Source of the DNA: Azolla pinnata
Lineage: Eukaryota; Streptophyta; Polypodiopsida; Salviniales; Salviniaceae
Reading direction: 5' to 3'
Assembly (NCBI GenBank): GCA_037176905.1
Contig: JBBBWG010015557.1
Span: 13,242-77,241, forward strand
DNA: 64,000 nucleotides
A program made the position numbers and the translations under genes. Of this stretch, positions 1-11,000 are shown in pieces. Position 1 is the first letter of the stretch, and every line of letters begins with the position of its first letter. The notes beneath the pieces were generated by a model. It was given only the letters and a program-made list of their open reading frames with translations, was not told the DNA's origin and searched no databases.

Positions 1-1
1 G

Positions 2-1086
2 CAGCAGCAGCAGCAGCAGCATCGCCATCTCCATCATCATCATCATCATCAGCAGCAGCGGCAGCATCAGCAACAGTCGGATCGGCCGCAAGATGCGCAC
101 GACAAGTGGCACTTGGAGCTCGCGCTGGGCGGGGCCGCCATGCAAGCCGGCTGCAGCGGCAAGGTGGTGTGGCGCTGCACGCCATGGCTGGGAGCTCACG
201 CCGCCAAGGGCCAGGTGCGCCCGCTCAGAAGAGCCCTGCAGGTTCGTGCGCGGCCTCCCAATCCTTCCTTCGTCTTCTTCATCCTCTCCTCCTCCTCCTC
301 CTCGGCTAATCCTCTTCCTCCCTCCATCTCCTCCCTCCATCTCCTCCTCCTCCTCCTCCTCCGCCGCCGCCGCCGCCGCTAATCCTCCTCCTCCGAGGCT
401 AATCCTCCTCCTCCTCCTCCTCCCGCTCTGATCTGATCTGATCTGATCTAAACTTATCTGATCTGATCTGATCTGATCTGATCTGATCTAGACTGATCTG
501 ATCTGCTGCTTGCGGCTTGCAGGGGCTGGACCCGGTGACGACGGCGGCGCTGTTCGCGGGGGCACGCTGCGTGGGGGAGAGGAGGGTGGGGGAAGAGGAC
601 TGCTTCGTGCTGAGGGTGGCGGCGGACCAGGAGGCGCTTCGGCAGAGGAGCGAGGGGGAAGGGGAAGGAGGGGCGGAGGTGATAAGGCACGCGATGACGG
701 GATGCTTCAGCCAGAGAACGGGGCTGCTGCTGGCGCTCGAGGACTGGCACCTCACGCGCATCAACAACAACGGCGGCGGCGCCGTCTACTGGGAGACGGC
801 CGTCGAGTCGCGGCTCGCCGACTACCGCCCTGTTGCTGTCGACGACTCCGCCGCCGCCGTCAACTCCGCCGCCGTCAACTCCGCCGCCGCCAACTCCGGC
901 GTCCAGCTGGCGCACTCCGGCCGCTCGTGCGCCACCCTCTTCCGCTTCGGCGCCGCCCCCATGGCCCACTCCCGCACCTCCCTCCTCGAGTCCTGGTCCA
1001 TCGACGACGTCGCCTTCAACGTCCCCGGCCTCTCCCACGACTTCTTCCTCCCGCCCGCCGACCTCCTCCTCCTCGCTAAACCCTAA
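2..1086 (+). CDS. DUF620 family protein, 3' part (5' end outside window)
   Basis: Two exons are visible, 2..241 and 523..1086, joined in phase 0 across a GT-AG intron (donor gttcgt, acceptor cttgcag). The frame is open to the window edge, so the N-terminus is missing. Seen: a Gln/His-rich lead-in, then KWHLELALGG, the block WLGAHAAKG followed by VRPLRRALQ, and in exon 2 GLDPVTTAALFAGARCVGE, EVIRHAMTGCFSQRTGLL, VYWETAVESRLADYR and LFRFG. From memory this matches the plant DUF620 family in order and spacing. The biochemical role of that family is unknown; some databases label it lipase-like without proof. A VNSAA tandem insertion (about 850..898, units of 15 and related length) lies between conserved blocks. 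The gene is GC-rich with many Ala, Gly and Arg codons. Stop TAA at 1084..1086. Confidence 0.88.
427..508. repeat. (ATCTG)n pentanucleotide microsatellite in the DUF620 intron
   Basis: An almost uninterrupted run of the pentamer ATCTG fills the 3' third of the only visible intron and stops about 15 bases before the acceptor. It follows a CTCCTC-type pyrimidine tract (about 280..425). Such a run is expected to vary in length between individuals. Confidence 0.9.
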
Positions 1087-3518
1087 TTCCCAAACCCTAA
1101 CTAAACCCTAATCCCCCCCCCCCCCCCTTGTGGGACTAGCTAGCTAGCTGATGCTGAGCTAGCTAGCTGGTTGGTTGTTTTTGGGCTATAACAGCTGATC
1201 GATTGATTGTTTCTGGAGCTTCAGCTGATTGCTTGTGTTTTTTGGGCGATTAGCTGATTGCTTGTTTATGCGCTGTAACAGCTGATTGCTTGTTTATGCG
1301 CTGTAACAGCTGATCGATTTGTTTATGCGCTGTAACAGCTGATCGACTTGTTTATGCGCTGTAACAGCTGATCGATTTGCTTGTTGGGCTTTTAGCTCAT
1401 TGTGGGCCCCTTAGCTACCCTTATCGTGGGTCTATAGCGCTCTCATCGGCATGAGCTGATATCGGCCACTGACTCTACCGCCGATCCGCTGCGCTGTCTC
1501 GCCCAAACCTCTCGCCTGCACCCTGAACCCTGAACCCTAAACCCATTTAGGTTGCGTGGCGGCGGTGGCGGTGGAGGAGGGCCCCCATACACCACACCCG
1601 CCTTCTCCATACATGTTGTGTACATGATCCATGCCTTAATGCAATTCCTTTTGTTTGACGAAGAAATGGCGGCGAGCTTTTGGCCTTCCAGATCTATCTG
1701 CCTGCCTCCCAGGATTCTGCAAATGTTGGGGGATGCTGCGTGTGAACAAGAAACATCAAAGACTGTTGTGATCTCTCTGCTTCTCTGTATTTATATATAT
1801 AGCAGTCATTCTAGCTATGGGGGTTCTTGCAACATGGCAGCTGCAGAGAGCCGCCAATTTGCTGCTCCGCATTTTTGAGCTTGCTCGATGCGATCGATCG
1901 ACCGATCGGTCCATCGGTCGAATCGATGTTGTGGCAAATCGTAGCAAGACATTGGCACCGGGGACAAAACATATACCGTTAGTTCCATCTGATGGACGAT
2001 GTTGGCGGGCCATGACTCATGAGGTCACCCGGTTGTTCCCGCAGCATCCGAGAAAGCAACTCGGTGTGCCCAGAATCGATCGATCGATCGATCGATCGTT
2101 GTCGAATCCTACCGTCATGCCAACCCAATCCAGTGAAGAGATTGGGAATCGGTCGATCAGGGATGAATCGGTACGGACGGAGTCCGGCGCGCATCGAATG
2201 AGCGGCAAAGGCAGGGCGCCATTCGATACCGCAGGCAGTGCCCGATCTTTCGGAGGATTCTTCCTACTGTTTGCATTGCCAGTGGCATGTACTGCAAAAT
2301 CTCGAGCAGCAAAAAAGGCCGATCGGAAAGTTCCTGATGCGGTGGCACGGTACTGGAACTTTAAAAAAAAGCCCCCGCTCGATCTGCTCTTCGAAACTGT
2401 TTCGACATGTGTTACCAAGCCAAATAGCTAGCTAGCCTTCTTTTACAGACTCGAAACTCCCATGGCATGTTCGAGTCCTTACTCTGGCAATCAATGCGAA
2501 ATGCGCCGCACTGCAATTGCCCATGGCCCAGCAGGCAGAGAACTCTTAGAAGAAGAGTCGTACTGTGATTCTCCGATCGATTAGCCTGTATAACGAGGGA
2601 CGGGGAGGCTCCATCGAGACGGAGGCAATTTCATGATGCATGTCGGTTCTGGGAGCTATTGAGTACCGGGGGGGGGGGCTGGCTACTACTGTACTGCTGC
2701 ACGAGCAGACTGACGCATGCCATGGGCCCCCAGAAAAATACTGAACCGATCCATTCATCTCATCCATGCCCAGCCATTCATCACGATGTACAGATTGATG
2801 GAAACTGGCATATGCTTGCTACCACCATACGGCCGACCGTTCCCTGGCCCCATCTATAATATCCTTCTGTTCGATCGATCCCAGCTTCCTTTTTCCCTTT
2901 CTTTCTTTCTTTCTCTCTTTCTTTCCCCTGTTGTTCACTGCTACCCGCCCCGACCAACTTTAGCTGGCCCAATGGTTGTCCGATACCTCGGAGACCATCA
3001 CTCTGTTTGTTGCGCCGAAGATGTCTGCTGCCTATCCCCATATCCCCCTCTCGTGTTTGCAATCCATTTTGGCTTCTGCCTCCTCCTTCCTGCCCCTCAT
3101 TCTTGTCCCTGCTCACTGTTGCTCCCGTATTCCTCTTCGATGCGAATGACTCTGACAACTGGAATGTTGCGCTGTATCATGAAGCAATGAGAGCGCGGTT
3201 TTTGGTTTTTTTGTGTTTTCTTTTTTCCCGCTCGCAGAGAGCAGATTTGCTCGACACCGAGGCCCCGGTTCGTGCCGCTTCGAAGCCTGAGTCCTCAGAA
3301 GTTGAGCTCCTGATCTAATCTGAATGAACAAAAGGCCCGTTTCTAGTGACGACGAGCCGGAATGCTGACCACGTTTCGCGATCTGCCAGCGTCATTAATC
3401 AAAGCGGTTTACAGTTGCGGTGCCCGATTTCGGGCATCGGTCAAAATCACATTGGAAAATGCGTTCTTAAGCGAGGAGAAGAGCATAACACGAGCTAGCT
3501 AAGCGAGGTCTGTAGACT
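1087..3518. other. Intergenic region without a supported gene
   Basis: It holds a poly-C run (about 1113..1128), GCTAGCTA runs, the 29-bp minisatellite at 1256..1385, GATC/CGAT microsatellites (about 1885..1925 and 2076..2098) and a CTTT tract (about 2890..2930). Several open frames of 60 to 200 codons occur, but they run through these simple repeats, overlap on both strands and show no family resemblance. I support no gene here. Confidence 0.6.
1256..1385. repeat. 29-bp minisatellite
   Basis: About four tandem copies of a unit with core TTTATGCGCTGTAACAGCTG, each followed by ATCGA or ATTGC before the next TTGTTTATG. Degenerate forms of the same words extend upstream to about 1190. It lies in the 3' flank of the DUF620 gene. 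Confidence 0.85.
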
Positions 3519-4345
3519 AATTCTGTGGTCAAGAAGAGCTCTGTGTGTTTTGCCATAGCCCCAGAAAACCCTAAATGGAGCTCCCTGTTAGGGTTTTGGA
3601 GAACGTAAAAATGGAGCTCCTTGTTAGGGTTTTGGAAACCCTAAATGGTGCAAGGCGGTAAATTAATTATGCGGTCAAGAAGAGCTCAGTGTTTTTTGCC
3701 GTGGCCCCAAAAAACCCTAAACTGAGCTCCCTATTAGGGTTTTGGAAAACCTAAACGGAGCTATCTATTAGGGTTTTGGAAACACTAAATGGTGGAGGGT
3801 TGTAAACTAATTCTGTGGTCAAGAGAGCTCAGTGTGTTTTGCCATAGCCCCCATAAACCCTAAATGGAGCTCCCTGTTAGGGTTTCGGAAACCCTAAATG
3901 GTGGATAGCTGTAAACTAGTTCTGTGGTCAAGAAGAGCTCAGTGTGTTTTGCCATAGCCCCAAAAACCCTAAATGGAGCTCCCTGTTAAGGTTTTGGAAA
4001 CCCTAAATGGAGCTATCTGTTAAGGCCTCGGAAACCCTAAATGGTGCAAGGCGCTAAATTAATTATGTGGTCAAGAAGAGCTCAGTGTTTTTTGCCATGG
4101 CCCCAAAAAACCCTAAACGGAGCTCCCTATTAGGGTTTTGGAAAACCTAGATGGAGCTCCCTGTCAGGGTTTTGGAAACCCTAAAAATGCAGCTCCCTGT
4201 TAGGGTTTTGGAAACCCTAAATGGTGGAGAACTAAAAAATTCTGTGGCCAAGAAGAGCTCAGTGTTTTTTGCCATAGCCCCCAAAAGCCCTAAATGGAGC
4301 TGGAGCTCCCCTGTTAGGGTTTCGGAAACCCTAAATGGTGCAGGG
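3519..4345. repeat. Minisatellite carrying inverted telomere-type motifs
   Basis: Six imperfect copies of a roughly 105 to 155-bp unit. Each unit begins with a segment like TCTGTGGTCAAGAAGAGCTC, then GTTTTTTGCCATAGCCCC, then AAACCCTAAA, GGAGCTCCCTGTTAGGG and TTTTGGAAACCCTAAATGG. Telomere-type words therefore occur in both orientations within each unit (CCCTAAA and TTAGGG), so single strands could pair back. The last copy (about 4237..4345) runs straight into the PPR gene and supplies its start codon. Confidence 0.9.
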
Positions 4346-6404
4346 CCCTTCCCCTGCTCCTCTTCCTGCTCCATCCTTCCCCGCTCTGGTGTCTCTCCTG
4401 CGCCTCTTCGCCTCCTCCCACTCCATCTCGGAGACCAGAGCCCTCCATCTCCACCTCCGCGGCCGGCGGCTCCATGGCGACCCGATCCTGGGCGGCCTCC
4501 TGGTCCAGATCTATGGCGACTGCGGATCCCTGGGCGAAGCCGCCGACGCCTTCGCGTGCATCCACCCGCGCAGCGTCTTCTCCTGGAACGTGATGATGCG
4601 GGCGTACGCGAAGCAGCGGGAGGAAGACGGCGATGGCGTGGGCCTGGCCTCCCTGCGGCAGATGCAGCAGGAAGGACTGCATCCGAACGCCATCACTTGG
4701 GTGAGTTTTCTTGCGATCTGCTCCTCCTCCTCCTCGTCATCTTCCGTATCCTCAGCCTCATCCGCATCCAGGGATGAGGACGAGGAAGCGATCCAGGAGG
4801 GCAGGCGAGCCCATGTGTGCATCAGGGAGGGCGAGCACAGGGCATGTGTGATGGTGAGGAACGGAGTGCTGAACATGTACGCCAAGAAAGGCAGCGTGAG
4901 AGAGGCGGGGAGGGAGTTCGAGGAGATGGACAGGGACCGAAATGTGGTCACTTGGACGAGCATGATGAGCGCCCTGATGATGAGGGAGGACAGCGATCGA
5001 AGAAGCGAGGTCGCGAGAGATGCCGCCGAAGCATCGCGGGCTTGTCGCGCATCGCGCCTCTTCCGCCAGATGCAACAGGAAGGCGCATCGCCCGACAGCT
5101 TCGCATTCCGCGCCGCGATCGATGCTTGCCGGGGGGAAGCTTGGGACGGCAAGCGCATCCACGCGTGCATCATCGCAGCGGGTTTGTCCTCTGGCATCGC
5201 CCTGGGCGCATCGGTGGCCCACATGTACGGGGAGTCGGGGCATCTGGAGCGCATGCGCGCCGCGCTCCACGACGTCCCCGCGAGGAATGCGGTGCTGTGG
5301 AGCGTCGCGATCGGTGCGCTCGCGCGCAGCGGGCGCGCCGATGAAGCTTCGCAGCTCTTCGAGCGGATGAAGGGCGAGGGGATCGCGCCCAACAGCTTCG
5401 CCGCCGCCTGCATGATGGGCGCCATAGCCGGATCGGGCATGAAATCGAAAGCCAGGCGGATGCACGCGACGGTGCTGGGCGCGCGATTCGGCCGCGATCT
5501 CGTCCGCGATGCTGCGGTCCTCGGCATGTATGGCCGATGCCGCAGCGTGGAGGATTGCTTGGAGGCCTTCGGCCGGCTCGATGCCGCAGAGGCAGCGGAT
5601 GCGGCCCCGTGGTCGGCGTTGCTCGCGGCTCTCGCCCGCAACCACGAGAGTGTGAAAGCGCTCGCGTGCCTGGTTGAAATGATTCAGCGAGGCATCGCGC
5701 CGAGCGAAGGCGCGCTGGCGAGCGCGATCGAGGCGTGCGCGAAAGGCGGATGCTTGCAGCGCGGCAGATGCCTCCATGTCGTGGCGTCGGAGGCCCGGCT
5801 CCTCGACCATCTCCCGGTGGGCAATGCTGTAGTGGGCATGTATGCGAGATGCGGAAGCCTGCGGGAAGCGGCGAGAGCGTTCTCGTGCATGCGATCAAAG
5901 GACAGGGTCACGTGGAACACGCTCCTCGCGGCCTGCGCCCGCCACGGCCAAGCCGACGCCGCGATGGACGCTTTCCGCGGGATGCTCGCGGACGCGGCGG
6001 CTGCTGTCGACGAGCTGAGCTTACTGTCGCTCCTCTCTTCGTGCCGCCATGCTGGTCTGGTCGACGAAGGCCTCTGCTGCTTCTTCGCGCTCACGCATCG
6101 CACCCGCTGCAACAGCACCGATGGCGCCAATGAGCGAGCGCGAAAGCACTACAATTCTGCGATCGATCTGCTGGCCAGGGCCGGGCGGCTCGACGAGGCC
6201 GAGAGGCTGGCGCAGGTCATGCCGCCGCGGGCCGATCTGGTGTCGCTGCTGCCGCTGCTCGGCGCTTGCAAGCAGCCCGGCGATGTGCTTCGTGGGGAGC
6301 GAATCGCCTCGTGGGCCCTTCGCCTGAATCTCGACGGCCGGATCGCTAATGTGGTGCTATCCAAAATATGTCGAGCTTCGGGAGAAGTAGCTATATATAG
6401 CTAG
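4335..6404 (+). CDS. PLS-type pentatricopeptide repeat protein with truncated E domain
   Basis: Intronless, 689 residues. Repeats of 31 to 36 residues fill residues 40 to about 600, with typical PPR words such as SVFSWNVMMRAYAKQ, GLHPNAITW, NVVTWTSMMSALM, GKRIHACIIAAG, NAVVGMYARCGSLREA and DRVTWNTLLAACARHGQ. The end (SLLPLLGACKQPGD to LSKICRASG) resembles the first part of an E domain and then stops, with no DYW cytidine deaminase. PPR proteins of this class bind organellar RNA and often direct C-to-U editing, where proteins without a DYW domain need a partner deaminase; the target cannot be inferred. The Ser-run at about residues 135 to 150 is a coding microsatellite. The gene is strongly GC-rich, unlike the second PPR gene of this window. 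The chosen ATG lies inside the last unit of the upstream minisatellite; the first downstream Met is far inside the repeats, so this start is favoured. Confidence 0.9.
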   Translation: MVQGPSPAPLPAPSFPALVSLLRLFASSHSISETRALHLHLRGRRLHGDPILGGLLVQIYGDCGSLGEAADAFACIHPRSVFSWNVMMRAYAKQREEDGDGVGLASLRQMQQEGLHPNAITWVSFLAICSSSSSSSSVSSASSASRDEDEEAIQEGRRAHVCIREGEHRACVMVRNGVLNMYAKKGSVREAGREFEEMDRDRNVVTWTSMMSALMMREDSDRRSEVARDAAEASRACRASRLFRQMQQEGASPDSFAFRAAIDACRGEAWDGKRIHACIIAAGLSSGIALGASVAHMYGESGHLERMRAALHDVPARNAVLWSVAIGALARSGRADEASQLFERMKGEGIAPNSFAAACMMGAIAGSGMKSKARRMHATVLGARFGRDLVRDAAVLGMYGRCRSVEDCLEAFGRLDAAEAADAAPWSALLAALARNHESVKALACLVEMIQRGIAPSEGALASAIEACAKGGCLQRGRCLHVVASEARLLDHLPVGNAVVGMYARCGSLREAARAFSCMRSKDRVTWNTLLAACARHGQADAAMDAFRGMLADAAAAVDELSLLSLLSSCRHAGLVDEGLCCFFALTHRTRCNSTDGANERARKHYNSAIDLLARAGRLDEAERLAQVMPPRADLVSLLPLLGACKQPGDVLRGERIASWALRLNLDGRIANVVLSKICRASGEVAIYS

Positions 6405-8004
6405 CTGCCAAAGGATCTGTAAAACTCGCTTGTACACAAAATGCTCCTCGTGGACATGCACCCGGTAGCCGTTTGTTTTGTTTTGTCGGCCGTATACCAT
6501 ATTATTACCCTAAACCCTAAACCCTAAACCCTAAATCCTATTGGCCTTCTTGGTTTTGTCCTTAGTTTGTGTGAATTGTACATTTCATGAGGGTTTTCGG
6601 TCTGCATTTGACTCTGCATGGTATCTCCATTTTGACTCTGCATAGTATCTCCGTTGACTTTGTAATCTTGAACAAAGGCAATCTGGTCAGTCATACCATG
6701 GATCTGGAGAGAAGAAGCTTAGTCATATCAAGGATTTGGATAGAAGCAGCCTATGCATGCATGCATGCATGTGTGTATGTATGGAGCTTTGAGCTGAGGG
6801 GACATGATGATCATGGAGGCTCTTGCGCGATGCATGCCTCATGGTTCATCAAACGTGCGCCTTTCATGCATTCGACTGATCGAACACTACTCGGCCCAAA
6901 AGCCAGTGCACACCACAAAGCGCACGACTGTAAAAATAAGGAGAAAAAGCCCGGCGTGGAAACACAGGAAGGGTTCGTGACAATTGGGCGCTTTGCGGAT
7001 GCAAGCCGCAAGAGACGGTTCTGCCGCGATCGCGATTTGCATAGCCACCCGCGCTCGTTATCGGTCGAATCGCAGCGGGTTTCCCCGCAGCGTTAAACTT
7101 GTCGAGGGCTGTATGTATCGATGCCGTTTCGAGGCGAGCGACGGAATCTTTGCCCCGCAATCAGGCAGGGCTACAGGAACTGTGGCTCCTCCTCTTCTTC
7201 CTCTTCCCCTTCCTACTCTTGCTTCTTCCTCGCCCTAAAACGCTGGTTTGTGAGAGCTGGGAAGCTCTCGATCAGGTCATGACCCCACAACCGGGGACAT
7301 TCGCTGCTGGAATGTGGTGGGAATGTGGGTCGGATCACCATGATCCGACCCTCTCTTTCGCGCTCCTTCGCTCTGTCTCTTTTCTCTGTCTGTCTCTCCA
7401 TCTGTCGATCTGTTCTGTCCCGTGTTTGTCCGATGCACGCCCCACACAGCTCGTTGATAGTCTATAACGGATCCGAGGGCAAAAGACGATGGAGCCCACG
7501 TATCTGCGACCGAAATCCGGAGCTCCTCCATTCTAAGTCACTACAAGCCCCCCATCTCCCCCATCAGAAGCAGAAGCAGAAGGAATAATCCCAATGTGGG
7601 CAAACTGATAAAAACACTTGTTTTGATTCTTCTGCAAGTAATGGGACAAATGTGTCAAAAAGGAAGAGAACTCAGAAGATCTTTCTTCTTCTCTTCTTTT
7701 TCTTTTTCTTTTCTTGTATCTTCTTCTTCTTCTTCATCTTCTTCTTCTTCTTCTTCTGCCTCCAAACCTCCCCTGTTTCCTCCTCTCCCCTCAGGTATTT
7801 GCTCTTTTGCTTCCCCCAGTTTGCTTCTGGATTCCGATCCTCTGTTTCCTTTCATTCGCTTCCTCCCACGCACGCTTCTTCCCTCGTCCCTTTCTCTGCA
7901 TAGCTGAAAATCTGTAGGAGGTGAAGCAGAGAGAGAGAGAGAGAGAGAAGACACGGATACAAGGAGAAGGGAAACCAAGCCCCCCTCCCCCCCCTTCCCT
8001 CGCC
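6405..8004. other. Intergenic region and 5' leader of the TPR-PB1 gene
   Basis: Contains four tandem telomere-type AAACCCT words at 6507..6540, an ATGC run (about 6752..6772), pyrimidine-rich DNA from 7180, a TTC tract (about 7683..7765) and a GA run (7928..7947). The last two lie just upstream of the next start codon and are probably in its promoter or 5' untranslated leader. No gene is supported. Confidence 0.55.
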
Positions 8005-11000
8005 ATGGCACGATCGGGCAATCGGAGAAGGAGGTCTGGCTCTACCTCCTTCCACTCACAATCCCACAATCCTCACGACGATGCCGACTTCGCCAATCAG
8101 AACGAGAATTACAATGGAGGTAGCGATCACACCAGACACAAGCACGGGATCGGTGTGGGCAAGCCGGCCTCTCGTCAAGCCGCCGATGATCAGAGCCGCA
8201 GGAAAGATGGGAGCGATCGGCTGCGATCCGACCGCCGGCATCAGAATGGCCATCATCATCCTTCCGTGCAGCAGCGGTGGGAGGGGAAGGAAGCTTCGGT
8301 CAACGACGGGGAAGACGGGAAAGCTTCCAGATTCCAAGACTATGCTCTCTATCTCGCGTCGAGGGCGAAAGAACTCAAGGAAGAAGGGAACAGGAGATTC
8401 CAGAGGAAAGACTACGCGGGGGCGATGGAGCAATACGAGCTTGCTCTGCAGCTCATCGATCAAGGCCACCCGGATCGAGCGATCTTGCACAGCAATCGAG
8501 CCGCATGCTTGATGCAGATGAAGCCGCCGAATTACGAAGAAGCGGTTCGCGAGTGTGGCCTGGCGCTGGATGTCCACCCAGGCTTCGGGCGGGCGCTTCT
8601 CAGACGAGCCCGGGCATATGAGACTCTAGGTAAGTATAGCCTTGCCCTCGATGATGTGCAAAGGTTACTTCACAACGATGGGAATCACCCCGATGCTGTG
8701 GAGATGGAGGCACGCATCCGTGGGTTGCTTCGCGGTCATGGAGATGAGAAATCATCGCAACAAGACCTTCGAGGTAAGTCATCCCTATCCAATCTCATGT
8801 TCCAATTTTGGTGTTCGTTCCTCAACCCTCACGTCACGATCGTGTCCGTTCCACAATGAATCCATGGGCAACCAATTCCGTGATGAATCCACGGACAACA
8901 ACGATCGGACGAGGATCGGTTCATGCCCGAATGGTCGATGCATTGCTCCATTCTGGACATGGATCTTTTTGTGACGAAACCTGTACCAAGATGTTTCTTT
9001 GATGTTGGACTCCTAATAATACCGAGCTTTTGACGATGCCCATCTTGATGCTAGTTTCCGCATGTGTTTTTTGTACCCACCCCAGATTCAACTCCATATA
9101 ACCCATCTTCTCGATCGACGCAAACTCCTCCGTCTTCTAATCGGACGATCCAAACTCCTCCTTCCTCCAGTCAAATGCTCCGCATCGAGGCAGATGAAAT
9201 GTCTCTCTTTAGAAGAGTGTGCAATGACCCGTTTCGTTGGCATTCGTCCTCGACAGCCTCTGTCAGCCCCCCCAAAACAGACTCCCTATACCAGTCTACC
9301 GATAGAAATATTCATTCTGATAACAGTAAAGTGCCAAATTCTCGCGCTGGTGTGACTTCTGAGACACCAGCTTCTTCTCCGATGCAACCGTTGAAACTGA
9401 TATATGACCATGACATAAGACTGGCCGAGATGCCTGTGAATTGCAAATTTGGTGATTTGAGAAAGATAGTCAAGAGCAAGTTCCCATCGGCCAAGGCAGT
9501 GCTAATCAAATACAAAGACATCGAGGGAGATCTTGTAACTATAACAAGTACAAAGGAGTTGAGGCTTGCGCAAGAATCCTCTACTGCGAGAGGCCAAAGG
9601 ATGGTTGCAACACCGAGTGAACCACATGGGAGATCTGGTATTGCTTCGCATATTTTAGAGCAGTTAAGATTACATGTGGTGGATGTTCCCTTAGAGCAAG
9701 AACCATATGATAAGGAAGATTATTCTTTGATTGATGTAGATGAGTCTTTCCCTGAATATAGCAACGCGATATTGGAATACAGCAAGGATAGATCTGACAT
9801 TTCATCTTCTCATGAGAAAAAGGAGCATGATAAGTGGCTATCTGACTTTGCTGATCTTTTTCGTGTTCATCTGGGAATAGATGCAAATGGACGTTTTGAT
9901 TTGAATGATATTGGTGTGGACCTCTGTTCTGAAGCTTTGGAGGAAGTGGCTACTACCGAAGAAGCACACAAGCTTTTCGAGTCTGCATGCATTAAGTTCA
10001 GGGAAATGGTAGCTCTAGGATACCTTAATTGGGGCAATGTCTATATGTGTGTGGCAAGGAGACAGTTACCTCATGACTCTGAAGATGGGAAGATTGATTT
10101 TTGTGATCGCTTACAAGAAGCTTTTGATTGGGCAGAAGCTCAATATGCGCTGGCCAAGGAGAAGTTTGAGCTGTCGCTTCAAGTGAAACCAAACTTTTGT
10201 GATGCGATGCTTAGCCTGGGGCAGAAAGATTTCGAGAGAGCGAAGCTGAAGTGGTCACTAGCCATAGCAAACCAAACAGATCTTAGCACTTGGGATTCAT
10301 CAAGCATGTTAGCACTTTTCCACAATGCTGAGGAGCAGATGAAGATAGCTGCAATGGCATTAGAGCAATCTGGTAGTGAAGAGGGTCATGACTGTGAAGA
10401 AGGATTGAGATCGCATATTTACCTTCTATGGGGCAATATATTGTATGAGCACTCTCAGGTAGGGTTCAGACTAGGGCACTCGGCATGGAAAGAGCTTTTA
10501 GATGCCTCTGTAGACAAGTACAAGGCTGCAGGTGCACCATCTTCTGACATTGAAACCGCACTTAGAAGTCACCTCTCAAACTCTTCCCTTATTCCTGAAG
10601 CTATTGTTCCAGATGGCAGTGCTGCAGATGAACAAAATACTGTTCATGAGATAATCCAAGAAAAAAATGTTATTGTGCCAGATAAGTCCTCCATGGCTCC
10701 TAATGACAGGGGTGTGAATGTAGAAATAGGAGTTGATGAGACAGATGAGTTTTCAAATGATGATAAATATTTGGAAATTGGAAGAACTGATGAAGTAGGG
10801 CGGCTTCTAAATGATGGTAAAAATTTGAAAACAGAAGGAACGGATGATATCAGGCAGGTTTTAAATGACGAGAAAATCCTAGAAACAGAAGGAAGCGAGG
10901 ATGATAAACAGGATTTACATAATAAGTCAAGTGGATCACATCACAATGAAGCAATTGATTATAAGCGTGATTTTGCAAAAAGTAATGAGAAAAATCTGGA

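Noticed and set aside
1817-2431. 204-codon frame downstream of the DUF620 gene
   Set aside because: Runs through GATC microsatellites, has overlapping frames on the other strand and no recognisable family content.
3519-4345. Regularly spaced repeats that could suggest a CRISPR-like array or a true telomere
   Set aside because: Units lack unique spacers and the telomere-type words are in both orientations and degenerate, so it is an internal minisatellite in plant DNA.
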